Source of the DNA: Lawsonibacter sp900766145
Lineage (GTDB): Bacteria > Bacillota > Clostridia > Oscillospirales > Oscillospiraceae
Length of the DNA: 64,000 nucleotides
Strand: one strand, 5' to 3'
NCBI RefSeq assembly: GCF_030372275.1
Contig: NZ_JAUDDJ010000002.1
Positions within the stretch are counted from its first letter, which is position 1, and each line of letters starts with the position of its first letter. The notes below the pieces were generated by a model, which made no database searches, was not told where the DNA came from, and was given only the letters and a program-made list of their open reading frames with translations. This document shows positions 17,913 to 25,987 of the stretch, piece after piece. The position numbers and the translations under genes are program-made.

Positions 17913-18950
17913 TTACAGGGTATCGATGAGGGCGAACAGCTCGTCCACCAACTGATCCTGGGGCACCTTCTTGATGATCTGGCCTTTCTTAAACAGCAGG
18001 CCCTCCCCTACGCCGCCGGCAATGCCGCAGTCGGCGGCGCTGGCCTCGCCGGGGCCGTTGACCACGCAGCCCATGACCGCCACGGTGATGGGCTTGTCCA
18101 CGGCTTTCAGCCGCTCCTCCACCTCACCGGCCAGGGAGATGAGGTCGATGCGGGTGCGCCCGCAGGTGGGACAGGACACCAGCTCGGCACCCTCTTTGCG
18201 GATGCCCGCCGCCTTCAAAATGTCCCGGGCGGCATAGACCTCCTCCACCGGATCGGCAGACAGGGATACCCGCATGGTGTCGCCGATGCCCAGGGCCAGC
18301 AGGCCTCCGATGCCCACGGCGGATTTCAGGGTTCCCATGCGGACGGTGCCCGCCTCAGTCACGCCAATATGTAAAGGATAATCACTTTCCTGTGACATAA
18401 TCTGGTAGGCTTTCATGGTCATGGGCACGCTGGAGGATTTCAGCGACACGCAGATATCGTCAAAGTCGAATTTGTTGAGGAGCCGAATGTGGCCGAAGGC
18501 GGATTCCACCATGGCCTCGGGGCACACGCCGCCGTACTTGGCCAGCAGGGGCTTCTCCAGGGAGCCGCCGTTCACCCCGATGCGGATGGGGATGTTCTTC
18601 TGGCGGCAGGCATCGGCCACCGCCTTCACCCGGTCCTCACTGCCGATGTTGCCCGGGTTGATGCGCACCTTGTCCGCCCCGGCGGCAATGGCCTCCAGGG
18701 CCAGCTTGTAGTCAAAGTGGATGTCCACCACCAGGGGCAGAGGGCACTGCTCTTTGATCTTACCAACTGCCTTGGCGGCCGCCATGTCAGGCACCGCCAC
18801 CCGGATGATCTCACACCCGGCGGCGGCCAGCTCTCGGATCTGGCGCAGGGTGGCCTCCACGTCGTCGGTGCGGGTGTTGGTCATAGACTGGATGGACACC
18901 GGCGCGCCGCCGCCCACCAGCACGTTGCCTACTTTGATCTGCTTGGTCAT
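17913..18950 (-). CDS. ispG: 4-hydroxy-3-methylbut-2-enyl diphosphate synthase (flavodoxin)
   Basis: Fe-S enzyme that makes HMBPP in the methylerythritol-phosphate isoprenoid pathway. The 345-residue protein begins TKQIKVGNVLVGGGAPVSIQSMT. It has the TIM-barrel region and the C-terminal Fe-S domain with CPTCGRTRIDL and MGCVVNGPGEA, which carry the three Cys ligands. The start is the ATG at 18950 with GGAGGAG upstream; the longer frame to 18995 runs into the intergenic palindromes and is rejected. The pathway partner dxr is two genes upstream, separated by rseP. Confidence 0.96.
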   Translation of the reverse strand: MTKQIKVGNVLVGGGAPVSIQSMTNTRTDDVEATLRQIRELAAAGCEIIRVAVPDMAAAKAVGKIKEQCPLPLVVDIHFDYKLALEAIAAGADKVRINPGNIGSEDRVKAVADACRQKNIPIRIGVNGGSLEKPLLAKYGGVCPEAMVESAFGHIRLLNKFDFDDICVSLKSSSVPMTMKAYQIMSQESDYPLHIGVTEAGTVRMGTLKSAVGIGGLLALGIGDTMRVSLSADPVEEVYAARDILKAAGIRKEGAELVSCPTCGRTRIDLISLAGEVEERLKAVDKPITVAVMGCVVNGPGEASAADCGIAGGVGEGLLFKKGQIIKKVPQDQLVDELFALIDTL

Positions 18951-18970
18951 GTCTGTTCTCCTCCTCCCGT

Positions 18971-19263
18971 CCGGGGCTTTGCCCCGGAACCCCACCCGCT
19001 TTTTGTAAAAAGCGGGGCAAAAACTTTTGTGTGCAAAATTACATTTTGCACGAGTTTTGTTTTGCTTTGAGCCGAAAAAAGCCCTCCTGCAAGGAGTTCC
19101 GTCGCCCGCAGGCGACGGAATAAAATCTAAATCCCGTTATTTCCGGCGACATGCGCGTCGGAAATAACACTTCTCACGCAAGACAGACCGACTTTTCCGA
19201 AGGAATCGAGGTCTGTCTTGCGTGCAGTCTTTTTCTCAAAAGCGCTTTCAGCGCTTTTGAGAA
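18971..19263. repeat. Intergenic run of eight consecutive palindromes between rseP and ispG
   Basis: This 317-base gap (18951-19267) has no gene but is almost fully base-paired. Stems in order: 18971-18987 (7 bp), 18995-19016 (about 10 bp), 19031-19051 (9 bp, extended by pairing of 19020-19025 with 19053-19058), 19084-19096 (5 bp), 19097-19120 (10 bp, perfect, loop CGCA), 19136-19168 (10 bp plus inner pairs), 19175-19224 (15 bp perfect, 20-base loop) and 19233-19263 (14 bp perfect, loop TTC). Most lack a T tract, so they are not ordinary terminators; only the short 19084-19096 hairpin is followed by T6 in the direction of rseP-ispG transcription. The stems are different from one another, so this is not a simple tandem repeat. 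Confidence 0.85.
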
Positions 19264-19267
19264 CGAC

Positions 19268-20332
19268 TTAGCGGGCGATGATCTTGCCAATGTCGCTGAA
19301 GGTGACCATCAGCATCAGGGTCATCAGGGCCGCCAGCCCCGCCAGATGGACATATCCCTCATACTTGGCGTCGATCTTCCGCTTGAACAGCGTGTACAGC
19401 ACCCCGTTGAGCAGCAGGAAGAACACCCGCCCCCCGTCCAGGGCGGGCAGAGGCAGCAGGTTCATCACCGCCAGGTTCACCGCAATCAGCGCCGCAAGCC
19501 AAAGCAGATTCTGGATGGCCGCGCCCACGCTGGCCGACTGACTTCCCACCTGGGACATGGTATCCACAATACCCACCGGGCCGGACAGATCCTTGATGCC
19601 TACCGCACCCCGCACCAGGTCGCCCAGGCTCACCCATACCAGGCGCACGTAGTCCACCGTGGTATTCCAGCTGTAAACCAGCTTGGTGCCCAAACCGGCG
19701 GGCAGCACCTGCGCGCCGATGGTGATACCACGGTAGTTGGTTGTGTTGCCCTCCTCATCAGTGCGCTCCTGCCGGGGCAGAGAGACGTCGTCCAGATACA
19801 CCTTTTCGCCGTCGCGCTCCACCACCAGGTCCATGGTGTCCCCCGCCCGGCCCATATAGAACTGGGCGTTGCCATAGGTCAGCACCTTGTGGCCATCTAC
19901 CGACAGGAAACGGTCGCCCTCCTGGAGTCCGCAGTCCTCGGTGCCGTAGCCCTCCATCGCCCCGGAATAGATCTCCTGATAGAATCCCTGGGCGGGGGCA
20001 TAGAGAACCAGCACGATGATAAGGCCGGTAAGGAAGTTCATAAAGGCGCCCGCCACCAGCACGATCACCTTTTTCCACCCCACCGCGTTACCGAAGGCCC
20101 GGGGGTCGTCCGACTCCTCGTCCTCCCCCTCCATGGCGCAGTAGCCGCCGATGGGCAGCAGGCGAAGGCTGTAAAGGGTATCCCCTTTCTCCCGTTTGAA
20201 CAGCGCGGGTCCCATCCCGATGGAAAACTCATTGACCCGGATGCCGAACAGTTTGGCGGTAATAAAGTGACCAAATTCGTGTACGGCGATGAGCACGCCG
20301 AACATGAGGATAGCAACAAGAATATAGACCAT
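19268..20332 (-). CDS. rseP: RIP zinc metalloprotease RseP/RasP
   Basis: Site-2-type intramembrane protease that cleaves membrane-bound anti-sigma factors and signal-peptide remnants. Its 354 residues carry the HEFGH zinc motif at 18-22 in the first membrane helix, a PDZ domain in the middle (AMEGYGTEDCGLQEGDRFLSVDG) and the second active-site motif NLLPLPALDGGR in the penultimate helix. GGAGG precedes the ATG. The dxr-rseP-ispG order is conserved in many Firmicutes. The ECF sigma/anti-sigma pair at the right end of the window is one conceivable substrate system, but nothing here links them. Confidence 0.96.
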   Translation of the reverse strand: MVYILVAILMFGVLIAVHEFGHFITAKLFGIRVNEFSIGMGPALFKREKGDTLYSLRLLPIGGYCAMEGEDEESDDPRAFGNAVGWKKVIVLVAGAFMNFLTGLIIVLVLYAPAQGFYQEIYSGAMEGYGTEDCGLQEGDRFLSVDGHKVLTYGNAQFYMGRAGDTMDLVVERDGEKVYLDDVSLPRQERTDEEGNTTNYRGITIGAQVLPAGLGTKLVYSWNTTVDYVRLVWVSLGDLVRGAVGIKDLSGPVGIVDTMSQVGSQSASVGAAIQNLLWLAALIAVNLAVMNLLPLPALDGGRVFFLLLNGVLYTLFKRKIDAKYEGYVHLAGLAALMTLMLMVTFSDIGKIIAR

Positions 20333-20371
20333 AGGACCTCCAAAAAAAGCAGCCAGAAATAAGGGGTTTCG

Positions 20372-21517
20372 TCACGCGGACAGCACGGCCTCCCGGGCCG
20401 CGGCGTCGGCCTCCAGCACCTGAGTCATGGACGGGTCCTGGATGACCTTCACCTGCTCCATGGCCCGGCGCACCCGGTCTGCGATATCCAAAAAGCCGAT
20501 CTTGCCCTCCAGGAAGAGGGCCACGGCGGCCTCGTTGGCTCCGTTTAGGATGGCTCCGGCGGTACCGCCGGTCTTTGCCGCCGCCAGAGCCAGAGCCAGA
20601 CACTGGAAGGCCTCTGTGTCAGGCTGGGCGAAGGTAAGGGGACCGCAGGAACACAGGTCCAGAGGCGTGGCGGGACCCACCACACGCTCCGGCCAGGTCA
20701 GGGCGTACTGGATGGGCAGACGCATGTCCGGCGTACCCATCTGGGCAATCATTGCGTTATCACAGTATTCCACCAGGGAGTGAATGATACTCTCCCGATG
20801 GACCACAATGGAAATTTTCTCCGGGGGCATCTGGTACAGGTGCATGGCTTCGATGAATTCCAGGCCCTTGTTCATCAGGGTAGCGGAGTCCACCGTGATT
20901 TTAGCCCCCATGGACCAGTTGGGATGCTGTAAGGCATCTTCCCTTGTCATTCCTTCCAGCTCCTTGCGTGTCTTGCCAAAGAAGGGACCGCCGGAGCAGG
21001 TGAGGATCAGCCGCTTCACCTCTCCCCTGTCCTTACACCCCTGGAGGGACTGAAACAGGGCGGAGTGTTCCGAGTCCACCGGCAGGATTTTGGCTCCGAA
21101 GTCCCGGGCCTCTTCCGTCACCAGCTGTCCGGCGCACACCAGGGTCTCCTTGTTGGCCAGGGCGATGCGTTTGCCCTCCCGGATGGCGGCCATGGTGGGG
21201 CGCAGGCCCACCATACCCACGACGGCGGTGATCACCGTGTCGGCCTGAGGCAGCTCGGCGGCCTCCAGCAGGCCCTCCAATCCTCCGGCCACTCGCACCG
21301 GGGTATCGGCCAGGCGCACCTTCAAATCAGCGGCGGCCTGCTCGTCCATCATCACCGCCAGCTTGGGCTGGAACTGCCGGGCCTGTTCCTCCATCCGCGC
21401 CACATTGGAATTGGCGGTAAGGGCGCCCACCTTCATGCCGCAGGCCTGGATCACCTCCAGCGACTGCCGGCCAATGGAGCCAGTGGAACCCAACAGGGAA
21501 ATACAGCAGGATCTCAT
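20372..21517 (-). CDS. dxr: 1-deoxy-D-xylulose-5-phosphate reductoisomerase
   Basis: NADPH enzyme making MEP, the committed step of the non-mevalonate isoprenoid pathway. The 381-residue protein has the nucleotide-binding GSTGSIG at 10-16, ALANKETLVCAGQLV, the metal/substrate acids in LPVDSEHSALFQ, and the C-terminal ILNGANEAAV segment. AAAGGAG lies upstream of the ATG. A terminator-like hairpin precedes it, so its expression may be partly separated from cdsA. Confidence 0.97.
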   Translation of the reverse strand: MRSCCISLLGSTGSIGRQSLEVIQACGMKVGALTANSNVARMEEQARQFQPKLAVMMDEQAAADLKVRLADTPVRVAGGLEGLLEAAELPQADTVITAVVGMVGLRPTMAAIREGKRIALANKETLVCAGQLVTEEARDFGAKILPVDSEHSALFQSLQGCKDRGEVKRLILTCSGGPFFGKTRKELEGMTREDALQHPNWSMGAKITVDSATLMNKGLEFIEAMHLYQMPPEKISIVVHRESIIHSLVEYCDNAMIAQMGTPDMRLPIQYALTWPERVVGPATPLDLCSCGPLTFAQPDTEAFQCLALALAAAKTGGTAGAILNGANEAAVALFLEGKIGFLDIADRVRRAMEQVKVIQDPSMTQVLEADAAAREAVLSA

Positions 21518-21554
21518 TAGGTTACACTCCTTTCGTGCGGGGCATCGCCCCGAT

Positions 21555-21589
21555 GAAAAAACGGCGCGCGAAGTCCCCTTCGCGCGCCG
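21555..21589 (-). terminator. Terminator-like hairpin between cdsA and dxr
   Basis: A perfect 12-bp stem (21562-21573 with 21578-21589), loop TCCC on the plus strand, is followed on the minus strand by six T (21555-21560). It has all features of an intrinsic terminator yet lies inside the cdsA-dxr-rseP-ispG gene string, 38 bases before dxr. Confidence 0.8.
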
Positions 21590-21596
21590 CGGCAGA

Positions 21597-22415
21597 TCAA
21601 AATGCGGGGATCAGCGATACCAGGATCAGCAAGGTGGGGGCGGCGAAGGTCATGGAATCGAACCGGTCCAACATGCCCCCGTGGCCGGGCAGCAGGTTAC
21701 CGTAGTCCTTGATGCCAAACTGCCGCTTGATGAGGGAAAAGGACAGGTCGCCCACCTCAGTCACCGCGCTGCCGATGAGGCCGTATACCGCCATAATAGG
21801 CAGGGAGACCGTCAGGCCGGCAAACTGCTGCAAAATCACGCCGTAGAGCAGCAGGAAAATGCCGCCGGACAGGATGCCGCCGATGTAGCCCTCCAGGGAC
21901 TTGTTGGGGCTGACCTTGGTAATGCCCCGGTGCTTGCCCAGGAACACCCCGGCAAAATAGGCCCCGGCGTCGGTGAGGAACGCGCAGATCACAGGCAGCA
22001 GCACCAGGTACTGGCCGTGGTCCATGCACTTCAGCTGCACCAGAGCGGACAGGCACATGGGGATCACCAGTCCGCCGAACATGCACATGAACACATCCTC
22101 CACCCGCACAGCCCGCTCCTCGTCGTACAGACGGATGGCGATGCCAAACAGGGTGAGCATCAGAAATACCGCTGCCATGGGCACCATCAGGTACCCCAGT
22201 CCCAGCCAGCAGCCCACCGGGATAGCGGCAGCGGCCAGGGCGGTAAAGAAATACATGCCGTTGTGGTGGGCCACCTTGGTGGCCCGCAGCAGCTCAAAGG
22301 ATGCCATGGCGCAGATGGCCGCCACCAGCGCCGCCAGCCAAATGGAGTCCAGGAAAAACAGAACTACAAAAAACAGGGGCGCCAACACCACGGCCACGAG
22401 AATCCGTGTCAGCAA
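21597..22415 (-). CDS. cdsA: Phosphatidate cytidylyltransferase
   Basis: Makes CDP-diacylglycerol, the phospholipid precursor. From TTG 22415 the protein is 272 residues, the normal length, and begins LTRILVAVVLAP. GGAGGT overlapping the end of uppS lies 7 bases upstream. An ATG at 22526 would give a 37-residue hydrophilic extension entirely inside uppS and is rejected. About seven or eight membrane helices are visible. The C-terminal signature SLIKRQFGIKDYGNLLPGHGGMLDRFDS is the CTP-transferase motif. The gene starts one base after the uppS stop. Confidence 0.95.
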   Translation of the reverse strand: MLTRILVAVVLAPLFFVVLFFLDSIWLAALVAAICAMASFELLRATKVAHHNGMYFFTALAAAAIPVGCWLGLGYLMVPMAAVFLMLTLFGIAIRLYDEERAVRVEDVFMCMFGGLVIPMCLSALVQLKCMDHGQYLVLLPVICAFLTDAGAYFAGVFLGKHRGITKVSPNKSLEGYIGGILSGGIFLLLYGVILQQFAGLTVSLPIMAVYGLIGSAVTEVGDLSFSLIKRQFGIKDYGNLLPGHGGMLDRFDSMTFAAPTLLILVSLIPAF

Positions 22416-22416
22416 G

Positions 22417-23163
22417 TCATACACCTCCAAACCGGCGGGAACGGCCTTGGAAGGCCGCGATGGCCTTGTGGAGCTCCTCCTTGGAGAAGTCGGGCCACAG
22501 CACGTCGGTGAAGTAAAATTCTGCATAGGCGGACTGCCAAAGCAGGAAATTGGACAGCCGCAGCTCGCCGCTGGGCCGGATCACCAGATCGGGGTCGGGC
22601 ACCCCACGGGAGAAGAGGTAGTCGGAGAACTGGCTCTCCCCCAGATGGTTGGGGTCGGCCCTTCCCTCCAGGCAGTCCTGGGCATAGGCCCGGGCCGCCC
22701 GCAGCAGCTCATCCCGGCCGCCGTAGTTGAGACAGATATTTACCTGGCAGCCCTCATAGTGCTTGGAGATCTCCCGGGTACGCTCACACAGCTCCCGCAG
22801 CTCGGGAGTGAGGGGCGACAGGTCACCGAAAAACTCCATCTTCACCCGGTCCCGCTCCATGCGGCCGATGGCCTCCAGCAGGTACTTTTTCAAAAGGCCC
22901 ATAATGGCCCCCACCTCTTCCGCCGGCCGCTTCCAGTTCTCGGTGGAAAAGGCGTAGACCGTGAGGTAATCCAGGCCAATGTCCTTACAGTAGGTGGCGA
23001 TGGTGCGGAAGTTCTCCGCGCCGGCGGCATGGCCGGCGGTGCGGGGCAGCCCCCGCTTTTTGGCCCAGCGCCCGTTGCCGTCCATGATGATGGCAATGTG
23101 CCGGGGCAGATGGTCAAAATCCACCTGGACCTGCCGGTCCTCTTTGGATTTAAAAAAAGCCAT
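22417..23163 (-). CDS. uppS: Isoprenyl transferase (undecaprenyl diphosphate synthase)
   Basis: Cis-prenyltransferase making the C55 lipid carrier for cell-wall synthesis. The 248-residue chain contains the catalytic Asp in IIMDGNGRWAKKRGL (D28), FSTENWKRP, NICLNYGGRDE, and DLVIRPSGELRLSNFLLWQSAY near the C-terminus, all diagnostic. AAGGAA precedes the ATG. It follows frr after a gap of 100 bases that holds an imperfect hairpin. Confidence 0.97.
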   Translation of the reverse strand: MAFFKSKEDRQVQVDFDHLPRHIAIIMDGNGRWAKKRGLPRTAGHAAGAENFRTIATYCKDIGLDYLTVYAFSTENWKRPAEEVGAIMGLLKKYLLEAIGRMERDRVKMEFFGDLSPLTPELRELCERTREISKHYEGCQVNICLNYGGRDELLRAARAYAQDCLEGRADPNHLGESQFSDYLFSRGVPDPDLVIRPSGELRLSNFLLWQSAYAEFYFTDVLWPDFSKEELHKAIAAFQGRSRRFGGV

Positions 23164-23208
23164 AACTTCTATTCCTTCCCGCAGCGTTGTGGGAATCTCC
23201 CAAAAGCA

Positions 23209-23248
23209 GGCAAAATGCAGAAGGGAGTGCTCCTTTCTGCATCTTGCC
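23209..23248 (-). terminator. Imperfect hairpin between frr and uppS
   Basis: 19-base arms 23209-23227 and 23230-23248 pair with only two weak positions. On the minus strand the stem is followed by a short TGCTTTT, so it may act as a partial terminator or processing site. Confidence 0.5.
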
Positions 23249-23263
23249 GATTATTTTGGTCGA

Positions 23264-23818
23264 TTACACCGCCATGAGCTCCTGCTCTTTCTTCGCGGTC
23301 AGCTCGTCGATATCCTTACAGCGCTTGTCGGTAAGGTCCTGGAGCTCCTTTTCCAGCTCCTTCAGGTCGTCCTCAGTGATCTCGGAGGCCTTCTTCTTTT
23401 TCTTGAAGTCGTCCATGGCGTCCCGGCGGATGTTGCGCAGGGCCACCTTACCCTCCTCGCCGTACTTGCGCACCTGCTTGGTCAGATCCTTACGGCGCTC
23501 CTCGGTGAGCTGGGGGAAGGACAGGCGGATCAGACGCCCATCGTTCTGGGGATTGATGCCCAGATCGGAGGTCTGGATGGCCTTCTCAATAGCCTTGAGC
23601 AGGGAGCCGTCCCAGGGCTGTACGGTCAGGGTGCGGGGATCAGGGGAGGAAATGGCAGCCACCTGGTTGAGGGGGGTGGGGGTGCCATAGTATTCCACCA
23701 TGATGCGGTCCAGCACGCCGGCGTTGGCCCGGCCGGCCCGGACGGAGGCGAAGTTGGCTTTCACCACGTCGATGGTCTTGAGCATTCTCTGGTCATAGGC
23801 TTTCGTCTCAGGGCTCAT
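23264..23818 (-). CDS. frr: Ribosome recycling factor
   Basis: Splits the post-termination ribosome with EF-G. At 184 residues it has standard length, with VKANFASVRAGRANAGVLDRI, the VEYYGTPTPLNQVA turn, and the charged C-terminal helix ending in ELTAKKEQELMAV. It lies between pyrH and uppS, the canonical Firmicutes order, with AGGAAG upstream of the ATG. Confidence 0.97.
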   Translation of the reverse strand: MSPETKAYDQRMLKTIDVVKANFASVRAGRANAGVLDRIMVEYYGTPTPLNQVAAISSPDPRTLTVQPWDGSLLKAIEKAIQTSDLGINPQNDGRLIRLSFPQLTEERRKDLTKQVRKYGEEGKVALRNIRRDAMDDFKKKKKASEITEDDLKELEKELQDLTDKRCKDIDELTAKKEQELMAV

Positions 23819-23867
23819 AGTTTAATCTTCCTTTCTAAGTTAAAGGTAAAAACCGTCCGGGAGGGGC

Positions 23868-24584
23868 TCAGCCCTGGACGATAGTGCCGATCTTCTCTCC
23901 CATCACGGCCCGCAGGATGTTCTCGGGGTCCTTCAGGGCGAAGAGGAGCACGGGAATCTTGTTGTCCATAGACAGAGAGGTGGCGGTAGAATCCATTACC
24001 TGCAGGCGCTGAGCCAGCACATCGGCGTAGGTGATGGAGTCGTACTTCACCGCATCGGGGACCTTCTTGGGGTCAGCGGAGTAGACACCGTCGATGTTCT
24101 TAGCCAGCAGGATGACCTCAGCGTCGATCTCAGCGGCACGGAGGACCGCGGCGGTGTCGGTGGAGAAGAAGGGGTTGCCGGTGCCGCAGCCGAAGATGAC
24201 CACGCGGCCCTTCTCCAGGTGGCGGATGGCACGGGAGCGGATATAAGGCTCAGCCACGGAGCGCATCTCAATGGCGGTCTGTACCCGGACCTCCACGCCC
24301 TTCTGCTCCAGCACGTCGGCCACAGCCAGGGCGTTGATGGTGGTGGCCAGCATACCCATGTGGTCGGCACGGACCCGGACCATCTGGTCGCCGCCGTCCT
24401 TGACGCCGCGCCAGAAGTTGCCGCCGCCTACCACGATGCCCACCTGGACACCCAGCTCCACGCACTTTTTCACCACGTCGCACACCTGGCCGATGACGTG
24501 GAAGTCCAGCCCCCGGCTGGCCTCGCCCGCCAGGGCCTCACCGCTGATCTTCAGCAGCACGCGTTTATATTTTGGCTTCTCCAT
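23868..24584 (-). CDS. pyrH: UMP kinase
   Basis: Amino-acid-kinase-fold enzyme converting UMP to UDP. The protein starts EKPKYKRVLLKISGEALAG and has GIVVGGGNFWRG, the DHMGMLATTINALA segment and the TGNPFFSTDTAA nucleotide site. I use the ATG at 24584: AAGGAG at about 24592-24598 fits it, while the upstream GTG at 24593 would overlap the ribosome binding site. The usual upstream partners rpsB and tsf are not adjacent; instead a gap and the divergent ZIP transporter follow. Confidence 0.96.
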   Translation of the reverse strand: MEKPKYKRVLLKISGEALAGEASRGLDFHVIGQVCDVVKKCVELGVQVGIVVGGGNFWRGVKDGGDQMVRVRADHMGMLATTINALAVADVLEQKGVEVRVQTAIEMRSVAEPYIRSRAIRHLEKGRVVIFGCGTGNPFFSTDTAAVLRAAEIDAEVILLAKNIDGVYSADPKKVPDAVKYDSITYADVLAQRLQVMDSTATSLSMDNKIPVLLFALKDPENILRAVMGEKIGTIVQG

Positions 24585-24875
24585 GGGAAACACTCCTTAT
24601 ACTTCATAATAGAGGGAAGGCGCCGCGCCGGACCTGCCGGACATCGTCCCGCAGTCCACCTACTCTCTCCCGACCCTTCCCGGTTTATATCGCCTCTTAT
24701 TTTAGCGTAATTATTCCCGTTTGCCTAGGGGTTTCCCGTAAATTTTTTTCCTTTCTGTCCCTCCTTCCCGACAGGCGCACCCCCAGAGGCCTTCTGTCAT
24801 AGGCTGAGACAGCGCACCCTCAATCACATCCGCCGGAGTCTTTGTCCCACTCCGGCCAGGAAAGGAGTTTTTCTC

Positions 24876-25664
24876 TTGACTCAGGCACTTGTGTGGGCCG
24901 GCAGCGGAACCGGCTTCACCTTTCTTATGACTGCTCTGGGGGCGGCCATGGTCTTTTTGTTCCGCAACCAGATCTCCCCCAACCTTCACCGCATCATGCT
25001 GGGCTTTGCCGCCGGGGTAATGATCGCCGCCAGCATGTGGTCTCTGCTCATCCCGGCCATTGAGGAGGCCCAGGCATTGGGTCTGCCCGGCTGGCTGCCC
25101 GCCGCCGGCGGCTCCGCTCTGGGCATTCTCTTTCTGGTGGCCATGGACGGCCTGCTCCCCCACCTTTCCCCGGAGCTGCTCCAGTCGGAGGACCGGCGGG
25201 GCGCCCAGAATGCCCTGCTCATTCTGGCCATCACCCTGCATAACATCCCTGAGGGTATGGCGGTGGGTGTGTCCTTCGCCTTAGCCGCCCAGGGACAGCA
25301 GGAGCTGCTCCCCGCCGCCAGCGCTCTGGCCCTGGGGGTAGGCATCCAGAACTTTCCCGAGGGGGCGGCCATCTCCCTGCCCCTGCGTCAAGCAGGCATG
25401 AGCCGCACCAAATCTTTTCTCATCGGCGCGGCCTCCGGCGCGGTGGAGCCCATTGCTGCCCTGCTCACGGTACTGGCGGCGGGGACGGTGCAGACGGCTC
25501 TGCCCTGGCTTCTCTCCTTTGCAGCAGGCGCCATGCTCTATGTAGTAGTAGAGGAACTCATCCCCGAGGCCAACCTGCGCCACGATCATCAGACCCACGG
25601 CGGTACTTACGGGGTGATGGTAGGCTTTCTGCTGATGATGATTCTGGACGTGGCGCTGGGATAA
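24876..25664 (+). CDS. ZIP family metal transporter
   Basis: 262-residue membrane protein of the ZIP/ZupT family, which imports divalent metals such as zinc or iron. Eight helices are visible, and the two metal-binding helices carry TLHNIPEGMAVG and GIQNFPEGAAIS. The start is TTG, 8 bases after AAAGGAG. An 8-bp hairpin (24832-24839 with 24849-24856) sits immediately before the ribosome binding site. It stands alone between divergent pyrH and codirectional cstA. Metal specificity cannot be read from the sequence. Confidence 0.9.
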   Translation: MTQALVWAGSGTGFTFLMTALGAAMVFLFRNQISPNLHRIMLGFAAGVMIAASMWSLLIPAIEEAQALGLPGWLPAAGGSALGILFLVAMDGLLPHLSPELLQSEDRRGAQNALLILAITLHNIPEGMAVGVSFALAAQGQQELLPAASALALGVGIQNFPEGAAISLPLRQAGMSRTKSFLIGAASGAVEPIAALLTVLAAGTVQTALPWLLSFAAGAMLYVVVEELIPEANLRHDHQTHGGTYGVMVGFLLMMILDVALG

Positions 25665-25773
25665 CGCCCTGCTTATTCCAGCAGTTTTCCAGCTAAAAAC
25701 CCACTTCGTATCATTTCACCAGTAAAAAATATTTTTATCGAAAAATTAACTGACAGAATCTCCAAAGATAAGG

Positions 25774-25801
25774 TTGACTTTTCTCTCTTTGGTGCTATAA
25801 T
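25774..25801 (+). promoter_or_regulatory. cstA promoter
   Basis: TTGACT (25774-25779), 16-base spacer, TATAAT (25796-25801). Transcription should start near 25808, leaving a leader of about 180 bases. Confidence 0.8.
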
Positions 25802-25987
25802 ATAGCCGCTTGGGAGGCGGCCTGAATAGGCCGCCTCCGCCCTGGCCCCCTTCCCCCGCGGAAGGGGGCCGCACAGTGTTTTACCAAATCCAAATGATGC
25901 CACTGTGGGGCGGCGGCTCCGCACGCCAATTTTTTTCGCACCGCCTGGCGGAGCAGGGGGCGCGGCAATCGTAGGAGGGAAAACATT
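25802..25987 (+). promoter_or_regulatory. Highly structured 5' leader of cstA
   Basis: The 323-base gap 25665-25987 has no gene. After the promoter the leader contains four stems: 25813-25838 (10 bp perfect, loop TGAATA), 25844-25870 (11 bp perfect, loop CCCGC), CACAGTG/CACTGTG (25872-25878 with 25901-25907) and GCTCCGC/GCGGAGC (25916-25922 with 25948-25954), the last with a T7 run inside its loop. The ribosome binding site GGAGG follows at about 25974. It does not match a riboswitch I recognise. The upstream part, 25665-25773, is AT-richer and otherwise featureless. Confidence 0.6.

Noticed and set aside
18971..19263. CRISPR array or integron attC array between rseP and ispG
   Set aside because: The stems differ in sequence and spacing, there is no repeated unit, and no cas or integrase gene is in the window.
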